DNA from: Euclidia mi
Lineage: Eukaryota; Arthropoda; Insecta; Lepidoptera; Erebidae
Length of the DNA: 64,000 nt
NCBI GenBank assembly: GCA_944739405.2
Contig: OX123196.2
Coordinates: forward strand, 70,083,688-70,147,687
Reading direction: 5' to 3'
Made by a program: the position numbers and the translations under genes. Under the pieces are notes generated by a model. That model was not told the DNA's origin. It saw only the letters and a list, made by a program, of their open reading frames with translations, and did no database searches. Shown here one piece after another: positions 27,901 to 33,033 of the stretch; within the stretch, counting starts at the first letter, position 1; each line of letters starts with the position of its first letter.

Positions 27901-30900
27901 CGACCGCTGGTCTAAGCCAAGAGATACGGCAAGTCCAACTGAAGCGGCAACTTCCAAAGCCGAGAGTTTCAAGTTGTCACACTCTTACTACAGAACGAAC
28001 GAGGCAGTAAATAACTTTATTAGTTCACTTTATGACCGTGTAACTGCCTACTTAACAACGTTTTCTGCTGAACATAACCGTCGCTTCGTGTCCCACGTTA
28101 CATTTGTACTTAAATGTGCCGACACTAAACTATGTGTAACCTTTGGTACTTCAATGTTTTTAGATGACATACGCTTGCTTTCAATATTCTATTCATCGAT
28201 GGTAATAGAAATAGATTGATATCTGACACAGACTCCACACAAAATATGTTATACAGGGTTATTTGTAAAACACCGTTAACCTTTTAGGGGGTGGTTGTAT
28301 TCATCATTATGAACAACTTTTGTTCTGGAACTTTTGCGAAATCTCGAAAAAATATCAGCTGTTCCATACATTTTGTCGGGGTCAAAGTTCAACTTTGTAT
28401 GGAACAGCTGATATTTTTTCGAGATTTCGCAAAAGTTCCAGAACAAAAGTTGTTCATGTTTCCGCCTGGCGGTAAGCGATTACAGCTGCCCATGGACAAA
28501 AGCAACACCAGTGGATTCACAGATGGGTTTTCAGCCTTTGAGATGGGAAACTAAGGGTCGGCACATATCTGATGGAAGATGCGTCGAACGTATCTTCGGT
28601 CGCGTCTACTCCGTTAGACGAGTCTGTAGACATCTGACGGAAAATGCGTCGAGTGTATCTACATCGGTCGCGTCTATTCCGTCAAATTAGACCTGCTACA
28701 TTACGCGTCTGTCAGTTTCTGCGTTCAACAACTACAGTGCGGTTGCTTTGTATGACATTTAATTTTAAAACGTCGCCCAACCCGTCAGTCGGTGCGTGGT
28801 GCGCGCGACGTTGTCCGATAATGCGTTGACGGAAACGGAACAGACGCTGTACGCTCGACGTACTAACGGATCATCGGTCAGGTGTGAAAGGTTGAATGTT
28901 TTTCTATATATTTGTATGTTTTGGCGTTACGCGACCGATAATACGCGACGCATCTTCTGTCAGATATGTTCCGACGCTAAGGGTAGTAGGTACTTCCCCA
29001 GGTGACCGACCCTGCCCATTACTGTTGAAATCAGCAAGGCCCCACTACTTTATAAATATATAATATGTATCTAAGCATGTATGATGAGGTTAATGAATGT
29101 CGAGGAAGCGAAAGAGGTGTGTTTGAACCGGAGCATTTGGCGTTCCATAGTCTCTGCCTACCCCAGGGAGACAGGCGTGACGATAGATAGATAGATATCT
29201 AAGCATGCATTTAAGAAAGCATGTTTATCAGCTATCTGCTGGCCATATTAAAGGCTCTGTCTAGTTAGATGCGTTGGACAATTTGCTTTCTGGCAGACTA
29301 TTTGCTTATTGAACAATATAACCAATTGCAACGAAAGACTTTCATAGCAAATCTCACCTCTCCTCTGCAGTCGTCTTCACTACACGGTGCCCTGAAAAGC
29401 AAGCAAGTTATAAACGTCAGTCGTAAAACAGATCGTAACACTAACTAGTTGCCATTTATATTTAGACGGCCATTAAATATGAAAGTAGATCATTTATGGT
29501 GTTGTCTTACAGAGATAGACTACTGTTGTGTTTTATTGTTTATTTTGGATCTACATTTTGTCTTTGATACTGGCTTGTAATTTTACAGTTCTGTTAAAAG
29601 ACTTTAAATCATATTTTATAAAAGGAAAGAAGTGGCTTCTTAAATGAGGTATAAATCATACGTTATTAAGAACTGTTTCAATTAAAGTTCCATTCCATTT
29701 TCAGATAAGTACACATTAAAATATCATATGGGAGAAAACTCCAAACTTAATGTTTTAGTTTACTGCAAGTTAACGAACAGTTATACCTATAACTAAAACT
29801 TAAAATAACTTAGTCGTGGTTTCGGCTGTCATTGACCACGAGGCATTGACATCATTGTTTCATGGTAATACCACATTCTTACTATTGCTATTACCTAAAC
29901 TCAAATTCAGGTCGTAGTTTAGGTCGTAGGTCGTTAAAACAGCCTTGCAATGACTGACTCGCTACAATATCAGTCTATTGTAGAATTCGAAGCGAGCCAA
30001 AATTTTGAATTGATTGGGGTTTTGTCTCTAGCATTGCTGCAACGCTAAGCATTTTTTAAGCAAAATAGGTAGCGCTGCTGGCTTAAGAGATGTTTCCCTT
30101 TACCCAGCAGTGCTACCTGTTTTGCTTTTGCCTATGACATGTAATAAGTAGGTACCACGATACATGATTACAGTAATTAACTGTTGGAATCAAAGGCACT
30201 TATTCTATGCGGCTTGCATATAGCAAGCCGCATACCGATGTAGTCTTCGCTAACCACTCCACCCGGCGAAGAAACTGTTCATGTCATCATTTTATTTTAA
30301 ATTGTCTTTCGGTATATATACCACGTACCTTTGTACGTACATACAAGTGTCAAAGCATACGTTTTTACAACAAAATTCCAGGCAATATTCAGGAACTAAG
30401 TATTAATAAATTCAAAGTATTTATTAAACAGAGCTTGTGTTCAAAAGCTTATTACACAGTTAAAGATTATTTAGCAGACAAAAATGCCTGGAATTGAGTA
30501 AAAAAATTATGAATTTTGATATTTTGAAATTAGTGACATGATATTTTTATTTACATTTGTAATACTTATATTTTTACATTTTGACATTTTTAATTTGACA
30601 TTTGTAATTTTATTTATTTTGTTTTGACATTGTTATTTTATTTATTTTCTTTTGACATTTAAAATTACTTAAGTAATATATTATTATTCATAAATTGACA
30701 TTCAATAATATTTTCTGACATTTAATAATATTTTCTGACATTTTAAATATATGACATTTTATTGTTTAAATTTTTATTACTTTTAACTTATTGTTTGCAA
30801 CATGTATTTTACTGTGTATTAGCATGTAAAGTTGTGAGTACGATGTGGGCATTATTAAACATATAAACAAATAGTTGTGGCAACCTGTCTGATGGCTTAG

Positions 30901-33033
30901 GCTGACATGCTTATGCATACACCTTCTGATGGCGTGGAGGCATAGTGATACAGATCGTGCTGGCTCCCTCAATTAAGGTTGAGCCGTACGATTGCTGCTG
31001 AATGCGGGCCATCAGTGGGCCGAGTCAGTCAAAAGCGTCAGATAATTTCCTGCATTGTACTTGCATACTAAACCCTTTTTTGTCTGGACTTTAAAAGATG
31101 AAGAAAAGACTAAAGAAATTGAAGTGACAAAAAAAACAATGACTCTGAGTTTGTTTCGGCCTTTCTTCTCAAGAAGTCATTTAGCTAGGAAAAGCCGGCA
31201 TCATCTAGAATAGAGTTTTGACATGTATAAGTGTTGTAAACAACCAAAATGCAGAAATAAATATGTCTTTATGTCTTGTTTGGAGTAACCGATATTTCGG
31301 CACTGTTACAAACGCCATGTTCACGGATGTACTGAGGGTATTGCGGTTGGATCGATGTTACGACCAAGTAAAAATATGGTCTAACCGCTTTCTTACTCGT
31401 TTTTTGCGTACAACACCACTACCACTGTTATCGCTATAGCATTGTACCCGATCACGACATACTACACTCACTACGACAGCTCGCGGTTTGAGTCTTTTCG
31501 TTTCACGGGTTTTACATAGACGGACCACTGGATGCCAGATACTCGACAGTGAAACCCATCCTCTCTATTGAAATTTTTGAACTTTTTAATTTCAATAATC
31601 TCCCTAACCATTCGAGGTATTTAGTGGCGTTCTGTCGAAAGCACCTGAGGGTTGTGTGACTCAATCCAGTGGTCGGTACCCGAGTCTAAGAGCTGTTGAG
31701 CTATGGCTGACTTATGTCGCTCGTTATTTTTGACTGCCCTGATGTGTTGCTTTATCCGGTAAGAGATGGTGCCTTTTTTATTGTCATATATGGGAACTCC
31801 CACAGCAGCAGTCAATCTTGTATACACCTGGATTTTCTAAGGTAAGACTGTATTGGTATATATCCCGAAAGGCAATTTAAAATAAGTTTAAATGACCACG
31901 AAAGTTTTAATTCATCATTTTGTATACTATCAACACAAAATACTTACCCAGTATTAGATCCATCACTCCTCTCCGCCTTAACATTGAAGAACAGCTCCTC
32001 AACACATTCCCGAGCCTTGTCCCTTCTCTCTGGTATCTGTATTTGTACGGACTTAACCCTTGGAGAGTCTCTCTTAAGTTTCTTACAAGACCTGGGTGAT
32101 GGTAAGCCCGAAGAAGTTTGAGGAACAGGTGGATACACAACCTGAGTAACAGGTCCGGTACAAACTATTGACGATTGAGGACCTAGACAATTTACAGGTG
32201 ATCTACGCTCTGGAGTACATGGACGTATACGAACCACAGGCGTCTGTGGACCTGGGCAAATGGTCGGTGAATGTGAACTTATACAGGATTTTGGTGAGCG
32301 TGATCTTGGAGAGGACTTTGGAGATCGTTTTGGTGAACATGTTTGTGAAACAAGGCAAGCACGTGGAGGTCGTGACCTCGGAGAATGTGGGGTCTGACAA
32401 GTTTTAGGAGACAACGATCTTAAACGAGCTTTAGAAGTGTTTGGACATGGGCAGACTTTTGAAGTATTTGGACTCGGGTAGGTCGGAGATTTTGAACATA
32501 CAATTACGGGCACACGCTGACCTGGACAGTTGTCATTCGTGTTTGAGCTTGGACAGAGTTTTACTGTAGTTTGACCTGATCTGCTGCAAGAAGGGTCACT
32601 AGGGATAGTAGCTTTGACTGGGGAGCATCGCCTAATATCTTCTTGGCGTTCCTCGAGTGAGGTGTCTGATACCAAGATTGGAGGAGATGGTGCCTGCAAT
32701 TAATTGAAGATTGTAAGTATTGGTTAAAATTATGCTTAGTATATCGTGTCATATTAGAAAGTAACCAATATAAAAACTAAAAGCAATGAGGTTTCGACGT
32801 TATGTTATAAATATTTAAGCAAATGCAGTTTTTATGTTTCAGAATTTTAGGACTTACCTAGTTGAAGGAGGAAGAAATTGCGAAAGCGAAGGAAACCAAA
32901 GAAGTAAAATAAAATAAATAAACATATGAATACCCACTCGTTCTATAATCGACACATCAGGCGAAGTGTCCACGCACCTTCTTGTGACCTCAGGGGTGGA
33001 AGTCGTGCCATGACAGTAGGAAACCGTTACGTT
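854..33033 (-). CDS. Gene C: long coiled-coil protein, partial (14 exons; continues left of window)
   Basis: Fourteen exons chain in compatible phase and give 622 codons with no stop: 33033-32938, 32693-31948, 29391-29358, 26494-26466, 18485-18422, 9133-9029, 7576-7451, 6818-6747, 6404-6318, 5717-5577, 4706-4623, 4105-4001, 1607-1542, 964-854. The N-terminal 290 residues are Ser/Pro/Cys-rich with many SP, RSP and CSP motifs. From residue about 330 the protein turns into heptad-type coiled coil (for example LQNKEETIRVQAESLSVAEA), with CNCGLEEEN near the left end. No signal peptide or membrane segment is seen. The true start is not found: exon 33033 opens in phase 0 after an acceptor, so more exons lie upstream, or gene B exons join on. 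A second start is possible at the ATG pair at 18475. A structural or sperm/centrosome-type role would be guesswork; the family is not recognised. Confidence 0.7.
966..1435 (-). mobile_element. LINE 3' UTR with (ATT)n tail abutting a gene C exon
   Basis: On the minus strand this AT-rich stretch has repeated GACATTTGTAATTTT units (1170-1260) and ends CATGCAAATAAACGATATT followed by about ten ATT repeats directly before TTGCAG of the gene C acceptor. Similar GACATTTGTAATTTT blocks follow the LINE ORF end at 30500-30780, so I take it as the 3' end of the same type of element. Confidence 0.6.
1542..1607 (-). CDS. Gene C exon (coiled coil, CNC motif)
   Basis: 22 codons, LGCNCGLEEENMRLRRENEA and onwards. 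Acceptor TTTTACAG, donor GTAAGT, phase 0 to 0. The Cys-Asn-Cys start followed by EEN recalls NNCGKYCELK...NES at the start of gene B exon 42209. Confidence 0.85.
1850..4000. repeat. 69-bp minisatellite, about 25 tight units plus decayed edge copies
   Basis: Units of 69 bp run from about 2026 to 3773 with few changes; copies at 1850-2025 and 3774-4000 are more diverged. On the minus strand each unit carries GATTCTCACTGTTCGTCTGA, matching the exon end and donor of the flanking gene C exon (ATTCTCACT then GTACGTCTGA at 4009-3992). The array therefore contains copies of an exon/intron junction. A variant unit (CTGTTTACCCATTAATCTC) occurs at 2411 and 3170, 759 bp or exactly 11 units apart, showing block duplication. 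Because 69 is a multiple of 3, long open frames appear by chance. Confidence 0.95.
4001..4105 (-). CDS. Gene C exon next to the minisatellite
   Basis: 35 codons from GMWERSEESFTSVPGVQEEL to LREILT. Acceptor ACTAG, donor GTACGT, phase 0 to 0. The last 9 bases and the donor recur, altered to GTTCGT, in every minisatellite unit downstream. Confidence 0.85.
4110..4560. other. Intron, nothing recognised
   Basis: AT-rich intron of gene C with one short direct repeat (AGATAATCTAGGACTAA, twice at 4414-4456). No coding or RNA signal is seen. Confidence 0.5.
4623..4706 (-). CDS. Gene C exon
   Basis: 28 codons, DIAHEVDNLKMEISNFLSSS then NTSTNYDS. Acceptor TTCACAG, donor GTACTG (weak), phase 0 to 0. 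The open frame runs on past the donor for 20 more codons to a stop at 4563. Confidence 0.75.
4775..5045 (+). repeat. Dispersed lepidopteran repeat (AATAGGCGGCAAACGAGCAG family), copy 1
   Basis: About 270 bp beginning GGCGGCAAACGAGCAGACGG and ending near CGGCCCATACATGCAGAAATC. It is clearly the same as 18660-18925 and 24925-25235, and split at 9225-9690 and 28464-29047. No coding potential; a non-autonomous element by inference. Confidence 0.8.
5235..5350 (+). repeat. LINE 3'-end fragment with (TATG) tail
   Basis: Carries GGATCGTTGCAAATGGCGTTCC and ends in CGTGAGTTTAGGTATGTATG. The same block is seen at 6180-6255, 29110-29200 and, inverted, at 44815-44935. Confidence 0.55.
5577..5717 (-). CDS. 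Gene C exon
   Basis: 47 codons, TAKQDNLIDMLRKSYLDVRL through WSLDRCQ. Acceptor TTTTCAG, donor GTAAGA, phase 0 to 0; heptad-like charge pattern. Confidence 0.85.
6020..6255 (+). pseudogene. LINE polyprotein C-terminal fragment
   Basis: Plus-strand frames read DRRGRP-like residues, then VRSTRNRRACMNRVMNVEKA and CKDRCKWRSVVSAYPDGK, a C-terminal signature frequent in lepidopteran non-LTR elements, then a TATG microsatellite tail. It sits in a gene C intron. Confidence 0.6.
6318..6404 (-). CDS. Gene C exon
   Basis: 29 codons, EMENQNDIVNTLENNLSVIE then DLYRECFYE. Acceptor CATTTTAG, donor GTAAGT, phase 0 to 0. Confidence 0.85.
6747..6818 (-). CDS. Gene C exon
   Basis: 24 codons, LQALRKTLECCRAEKVDVSI then SAES. 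Acceptor TATTTCAG, donor GTAAGA, phase 0 to 0. Confidence 0.85.
6825..7440. other. Intron, nothing recognised
   Basis: AT-rich intron of gene C. No repeat shared with the rest of the window and no coding signal was noticed. Confidence 0.4.
7451..7576 (-). CDS. Gene C exon (coiled coil)
   Basis: 42 codons, LQNKEETIRVQAESLSVAEA then RIATLTERATELRREIERKS KE. Acceptor TTGTACAG, donor GTAAGA, phase 0 to 0. Strong heptad character. Confidence 0.88.
7620..7889 (-). mobile_element. tRNA-headed SINE (CCTCCGTGGTCCA family)
   Basis: On the minus strand it starts TGCCTCCGTGGTCCAGCGGA (A-box-like), has a B box (GGTTCGATTCCCGGG class) and ends at CCCCATCAGGGTCCCTGG...CGTGAATCTATA. Related copies: 20985-21218, 45268-45480, 46990-47240, 59955-60207 and 60310-60425. 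Similar elements are known in butterflies (Metulj type); the exact family is inferred. Confidence 0.75.
8490..8893 (+). mobile_element. Non-LTR retrotransposon 3' end, copy 2
   Basis: Matches the inverted copy at 405-795 and ends ATGAATAAATGATTTTGACT followed by TTGACT repeats. It is 5' truncated and lies in a gene C intron. Confidence 0.75.
9029..9133 (-). CDS. Gene C exon
   Basis: 35 codons, DSGGACSLQDSAAGSCDANT then RANYYHNKLRSTLQI. Acceptor TTTGCAG, donor GTAAGT, phase 0 to 0. It is the bridge from the Ser/Asp-rich part to the coiled coil. Confidence 0.85.
9225..9690 (+). repeat. Dispersed repeat (GGCGGCAAACGAGCAG family), copy 2, split by a MITE
   Basis: The family start is seen at 9225-9294 and the rest from about 9450 (CTGATGGGAAGCGATTACCG). 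A snap-back MITE lies between them at 9295-9437. Confidence 0.7.
9295..9437. mobile_element. Snap-back MITE inserted in a dispersed repeat
   Basis: Arms of about 57 bp: CACGGTGACGATAGC...CTTAAAGCG pairs with CGCTTTAAG...GCTATCGTCACCGTG. The loop is about 30 bp. A few mismatches are present. Confidence 0.8.
9755..9850. repeat. Short imperfect tandem repeat of about 15-17 bp
   Basis: The motif GACAGATTCGTGGATTGG and variants (ACAGATTC / GCAGATTC) recur about six times. This creates spurious ORFs rich in ICRI/ESV. Confidence 0.7.
10197..10354. mobile_element. Foldback MITE, 39-bp arms
   Basis: Left arm TTACAAAAAACAGGTGCATG... to TTATTGAC and right arm GTCAATAAGG... to CCTGTTTTTTGTAA are near-perfect inverse complements around a loop of about 80 bp. 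Confidence 0.8.
10360..11290. other. Intergenic or intronic DNA, nothing recognised
   Basis: No convincing ORF, splice pair or shared repeat was noticed. It lies within the long gene C intron between 9134 and 18421. Confidence 0.4.
11300..11362 (-). repeat. 3' fragment of second SINE family
   Basis: Inverse of the tail of the SINE at 13628-13835: GTCTCCCGCGACACAGGATT and AATGCGGGAGTC are shared. Confidence 0.6.
11456..13473. mobile_element. Tc1/mariner-type DNA transposon, decayed, 37-bp terminal inverted repeats
   Basis: Left end CTATAGTCGTATTTTTAATT...CAACTGAC (11456-11492) is the inverse of the right end (13437-13473) with one mismatch. A broken transposase lies inside on the minus strand. 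Length is about 2 kb. Flanks are compatible with a TA target duplication, but TATA at the edge leaves the exact boundary open. Confidence 0.8.
12030..13000 (-). pseudogene. Tc1/mariner (IS630-like) transposase pseudogene
   Basis: The N-terminal part begins MDPQPSTSSQSLSPRKKRPR and TEKLMIQNVYKYVFEEKAAS. The middle is frame-shifted (HWLKTAFRKGQ; GLKQPSGKG in another frame). The C-terminal part has PNSVVVMDNAPYHSRKLESL followed by MSWTKPRIQEWLTSKNI. VMDNAPYHS is the second catalytic Asp block of the DDE superfamily, and KP.IQEWL is typical of its helix before the last acidic residue. Several frameshifts and a stop make it inactive. Confidence 0.75.
13628..13835 (+). mobile_element. tRNA-headed SINE, second family
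   Basis: A box GGCTGGCGTAGTGGTTTAAG, B box GGGTTCGATCCCCACAAG, then a body ending GTCCCCCGCGACACGGGATT and AATGCGGGAGTT with an A-rich tail. Partial relatives occur at 11300, 20895, 21268 and 54925. Confidence 0.75.
13840..14810. other. Intron, nothing recognised
   Basis: AT-rich with no shared repeats or exon-like splice pairs noticed. Confidence 0.4.
14815..15125 (+). repeat. SINE/LINE-derived repeat with a B-box-like end
   Basis: Starts near CTGCTGGGCGCTGGTCTCTT, includes CCACGCTGGCCAAGTGCAGT and CTCACGACACGATGTTTTCC, and ends with GTGGATTCGAACCCGAGACC. These blocks are common in lepidopteran RTE-related repeats. Confidence 0.6.
15461..16005. mobile_element. MITE with terminal inverted repeats over 100 bp
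   Basis: TTTGAGGCAAGCTGAAAACT...CGAAACTGCAGACCTGGCTG at 15496-15580 is repeated inverted at 15885-15970. Outer blocks with GAGAGCTGAC at 15468 and 15990 extend the arms. No coding capacity is credible. Confidence 0.75.
16010..17750. other. Intron; scattered LINE scraps only
   Basis: At 16505-16590 a block (GCCAGCGTGATGGACTGTGA...GCCCAGCAGTGCAAC) looks like an RTE 3' end, and 16125-16195 like a decayed LINE. Otherwise nothing is recognised. Confidence 0.4.
17755..18065 (+). repeat. Arthropod transposon tail (GGACCGATTTTGACGGGACT block)
   Basis: Contains CTGGACCGATTTTGACGGGA, GTAGCTCCCTCAGGACGCGG and GGGAAACAGCTAG. This string is common at 3' ends of RTE-like or non-autonomous elements in insects. 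Non-coding here. Confidence 0.55.
18422..18485 (-). CDS. Gene C exon, or alternative first exon (ATG at 18475)
   Basis: Reads VCAMMFNGLLMYGDSDYSDA K with donor GTAAGT. Acceptor CTGTGCAG at 18488-18486 gives phase 2 in, which fits the upstream exon 26494-26466; phase 0 out fits exon 9133. Alternatively ATGATG at 18475-18470 is a translation start for a shorter protein. Both readings give the same downstream frame. Confidence 0.7.
18660..18925 (+). repeat. Dispersed repeat (GGCGGCAAACGAGCAG family), copy 3
   Basis: 5'-truncated. Starts at GCGGTAACCGCCCATGGACA, then CACAAGCAACACCAGAGGAG, and ends at TTCCCCGGTCCACC...GCTGAACTC. Confidence 0.75.
19773..19843. repeat. Small inverted repeat (hairpin)
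   Basis: TGAAAAAATTGGCGATATAA and ACATCTTGGT face ACCAAGATGTTT and TTATATCACCAATATTTTTT. Two bulges, very short loop. Probably a MITE remnant. Confidence 0.6.
19961..20455 (+). pseudogene. Jockey-like LINE reverse transcriptase C-terminus and 3' UTR
   Basis: An open frame of 122 codons contains QRRAVRIIGD, VFYRLYHGECSEELLQL, RTTRAGLRCHAYT, RFGTSYLCRTIKMWNSLPA and FKRGFKKHLS. This C-terminal region is characteristic of lepidopteran mobile-element jockey-type RNA-directed DNA polymerases. It is followed by a UTR with GATGGTGGCCTTCAC and a poly-A tail at about 20445. The copy is truncated at the 5' side. Confidence 0.8.
20521..20541. repeat. (TCAG)n microsatellite
   Basis: Five tandem TCAG tetranucleotides. 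Confidence 0.9.
20895..20955 (-). repeat. Second-family SINE 3' fragment
   Basis: Shares CAACTCCCGCA...CGCGGAGGACTTCGCAAACA (inverse) with the tail of the SINE at 13628-13835. Confidence 0.5.
20985..21218 (-). mobile_element. tRNA-headed SINE (CCTCCGTGGTCCA family)
   Basis: The minus strand begins TGCCTCCGTGGTCCAGTGGA, has B box GGTTCGATTCCCGGGTCG, GTTACTGGGTTTTTCCGAAT, and ends CCCCTTCGGGGATACAGGCG. Confidence 0.85.
21268..21352 (-). repeat. Second-family SINE, tRNA-like head fragment
   Basis: Inverse B box TGTGGATTCAATCCCGCGAG in the same context as at 54925-55085. Confidence 0.45.
21826..22000 (+). mobile_element. Third tRNA-derived SINE
   Basis: A box TTGGCGCAGCGGGAGTGTAA and B box CGCGGGTTCGATTCCCGCTC in tRNA spacing, followed by CATGAACATGAATGTTTGTC and a TATGTATG-rich end. 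No convincing acceptor-stem pairing, so I call a SINE and not a tRNA gene. Confidence 0.6.
22394..22473 (+). CDS. First exon of a THAP zinc-finger protein
   Basis: The ATG in AAAAATGG context opens MATCAVKWCGKTSKTSNYQK DDLTFHR, ending at the donor GTAAGT in phase 2. C-x4-C near the start and FHR at the end are the N-terminal half of a THAP domain. In many THAP genes the first intron interrupts after FHR before the FP of the domain. Downstream exons on the plus strand were not found before 26 kb, so this is either a gene with a long intron or a relic of a P-element-like transposon. Confidence 0.55.
22806..22862. repeat. Perfect palindrome, 28-bp arms, 1-base spacer
   Basis: CAAGTAAACCAAACTGCAGT ACGCGCAG, one A, then the exact inverse complement. 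Confidence 0.97.
22864..22955. repeat. Perfect 92-bp palindrome, no spacer
   Basis: 46-bp arms centred on CCTGCAGG between 22909 and 22910. Arm ends are AGAAAAAGTG and CACTTTTTCT. It starts 2 bp after the neighbouring palindrome. Confidence 0.97.
23130..23900. repeat. Degenerate tandem repeat, GGTGACACCCGATAGTATT-like
   Basis: Some 30 diverged units of about 20-30 bp carry GGTGACACC, CCGATAGTATT, GGGTGATACC and similar. Unit length drifts. No coding frame is consistent. Confidence 0.85.
24925..25235 (+). repeat. Dispersed repeat (GGCGGCAAACGAGCAG family), copy 4
   Basis: The most complete copy: AATAGGCGGCAATCTAGCAG ... CCCCGGTCGATCCGGCCCAT TCATGCTGAAATC. Confidence 0.85.
25350..25560 (+). 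repeat. Transposon tail (CCCGTGGGAATTTCGGGAAA block)
   Basis: Shares GGAATTTCGGGAAATCCC, TTCTTAGTGTACCCCTACGG and CTTCCTGCGCCCAATAGTTT with 59235-59445. Confidence 0.6.
25745..25930 (-). repeat. Dispersed repeat, also at 62220-62370 on plus
   Basis: AGAATCGTTAGGCTACTTCG GAAGCCTTCAGG on the minus strand matches GAATCGTTAGGCCATTTCGG at 62288. Confidence 0.5.
26080..26275 (+). repeat. RTE-like 3'-end repeat, copy 1
   Basis: CTAGGCCTCTCTTTTGAAAG, GAGGAATTGGCCTACTATAC and AAACGGGTTGGTATAGGGTT recur almost base for base at 59480-59670. Confidence 0.7.
26466..26494 (-). CDS. Gene C small exon (29 bp)
   Basis: AKKRSPCSDG, acceptor TTTTACAG, donor GTGAGT, phase 0 to 2. The CS-D pattern repeats that of the preceding 34-bp exon (APCSEDD). 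Confidence 0.75.
26640..27440 (+). pseudogene. RTE/CR1-like LINE reverse transcriptase remnant, copy 1
   Basis: Broken frames read GINVN, then VLPVMTYGDETWNITVKLVE, TQRAMEWSMLGFSLRFKARN and VTDINQRCRKLKWQWAGHI, the thumb and C-terminal region of lepidopteran endonuclease-reverse transcriptases. It ends at GTCCAGCAGTGGACTGCAAC AGGCTGATG, a typical 3' end. Confidence 0.75.
27445..27800 (+). pseudogene. RTE/CR1-like LINE remnant, copy 2 (reverse transcriptase core)
   Basis: HLAFVDAEKDFDS and GINVNGPYVTRLCFADDIV, the FADD catalytic box, are readable in different frames. It follows copy 1 head to tail and overlaps it in content at the GINVN block. Confidence 0.7.
27838..27912 (+). repeat. hAT-like terminal fragment
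   Basis: GTGCGGCCCGCCTGTAGT ... AAAAGGTTGCCGACCGCTGG resembles the CAGNGGTCGGCAACCTTTT terminus known from hAT elements. Only one end is seen. Confidence 0.4.
28309..28457. mobile_element. Perfect inverted repeat, 62-bp arms with 25-bp loop
   Basis: ATGAACAACTTTTGTTCTGG ... GTTCCATACA (28309-28370) is the exact inverse complement of 28396-28457. It adjoins a dispersed repeat that starts at about 28464. Confidence 0.95.
28464..29047 (+). repeat. Dispersed repeat (GGCGGCAAACGAGCAG family), copy 5, split by a MITE
   Basis: GGCGGTAAGCGATTACAGCT to 28550, then GGGTAGTAGGTACTTCCCCA from 28981. The interruption is the MITE at 28558-28976. Confidence 0.7.
28558..28976. mobile_element. MITE with TCGG-ACATATCTGA termini
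   Basis: Inverted ends: TCGGCACATATCTGATGGAA and the inverse of CAGATATGTTCCGACG, each followed inward by GATGCGTCG. The direct repeat CTAAGGG at 28551-28557 and 28977-28983 is a likely 7-bp target duplication. Internal CGGTCGCGTCTA repeats. Confidence 0.7.
29078..29205 (+). repeat. LINE 3'-end fragment with (GATA)n tail
   Basis: ATGAGGTTAATGAATGTCGA GGAAGCG, TTGGCGTTCCATAGTCTCTG, ending GATAGATAGATAG. Same family as 6100-6255. Confidence 0.6.
29358..29391 (-). CDS. Gene C small exon (34 bp)
   Basis: Adds G, then APCSEDDCRGE. Acceptor GCTTTTCAG, donor GTGAGA, phase 2 to 0. Confidence 0.75.
29400..30050. other. Intron, nothing recognised
   Basis: AT-rich intron of gene C without recognised repeats. 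Confidence 0.4.
30059..30125. other. Hairpin resembling a miRNA precursor
   Basis: AAGCAAAATAGGTAGCGCTG CTGG and CCAGCAGTGCTACCTGTTTT GCTT pair over 24 bp, with the only two differences being G-U wobbles in RNA, around a loop of about 19 bases. A MITE remnant is the main alternative. Confidence 0.35.
30207..30780 (+). pseudogene. Jockey/CR1-like LINE C-terminus and 3' UTR
   Basis: The open frame ends with SIRFYNKIPGNIQEL, NKFKVFIKQSLCSKAYYTVK and DYLADKNAWN, the typical last residues of these LINE polyproteins. The UTR has GACATTTGTAATTTT-type repeats, as at 1170-1260 inverted. 5' truncated. Confidence 0.7.
31500..31830 (-). pseudogene. Penelope-like element GIY-YIG endonuclease remnant
   Basis: The minus strand reads SYRIKQHIRAVKNNERHKSA, IAQQLLDSGTDHWIE and VLSTERH, then after a stop IPRMVREIIEIKKFKNFNRE DGF. 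This order (R..QH...., SA.AQH, E....L..E, R..RE.IEI.K...NFNREDG) is the C-terminal GIY-YIG region of Penelope-like retroelements. Disrupted by at least one in-frame stop. Confidence 0.65.
31948..32693 (-). CDS. Gene C long exon, Ser/Pro/Cys-rich
   Basis: 746 bp, 248 codons, phase 0 to 2, acceptor AATTGCAG, donor GTAAGT. Starts APSPPILVSDTSLEERQEDI and has many short motifs such as CPSPNTSK, RSLSPKTC, SPRSRSPKSC and CTPERRSP; SP/SPK/SPR sites dominate. It ends with a charged segment ARECVEELFFNVKAERSDG. It is low complexity, so homology would be hard to trace. SP sites suggest proline-directed kinase targets (inference). Confidence 0.8.
32938..33033 (-). CDS. Gene C exon, most upstream one found
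   Basis: 32 codons, NVTVSYCHGTTSTPEVTRRC VDTSPDVSIIER. Acceptor TATCTTAG; donor GTGGGT is non-optimal but is the only one that keeps the next exon open. Phase 0 in, so an upstream exon must exist. The phase also matches the end of gene B exon 39506-39324. Confidence 0.65.

Noticed and set aside
32168..32407. Plus-strand ORF of 79 codons
   Set aside because: It is the antisense shadow of the gene C Ser/Pro/Cys exon, which has proper splice sites on the minus strand.
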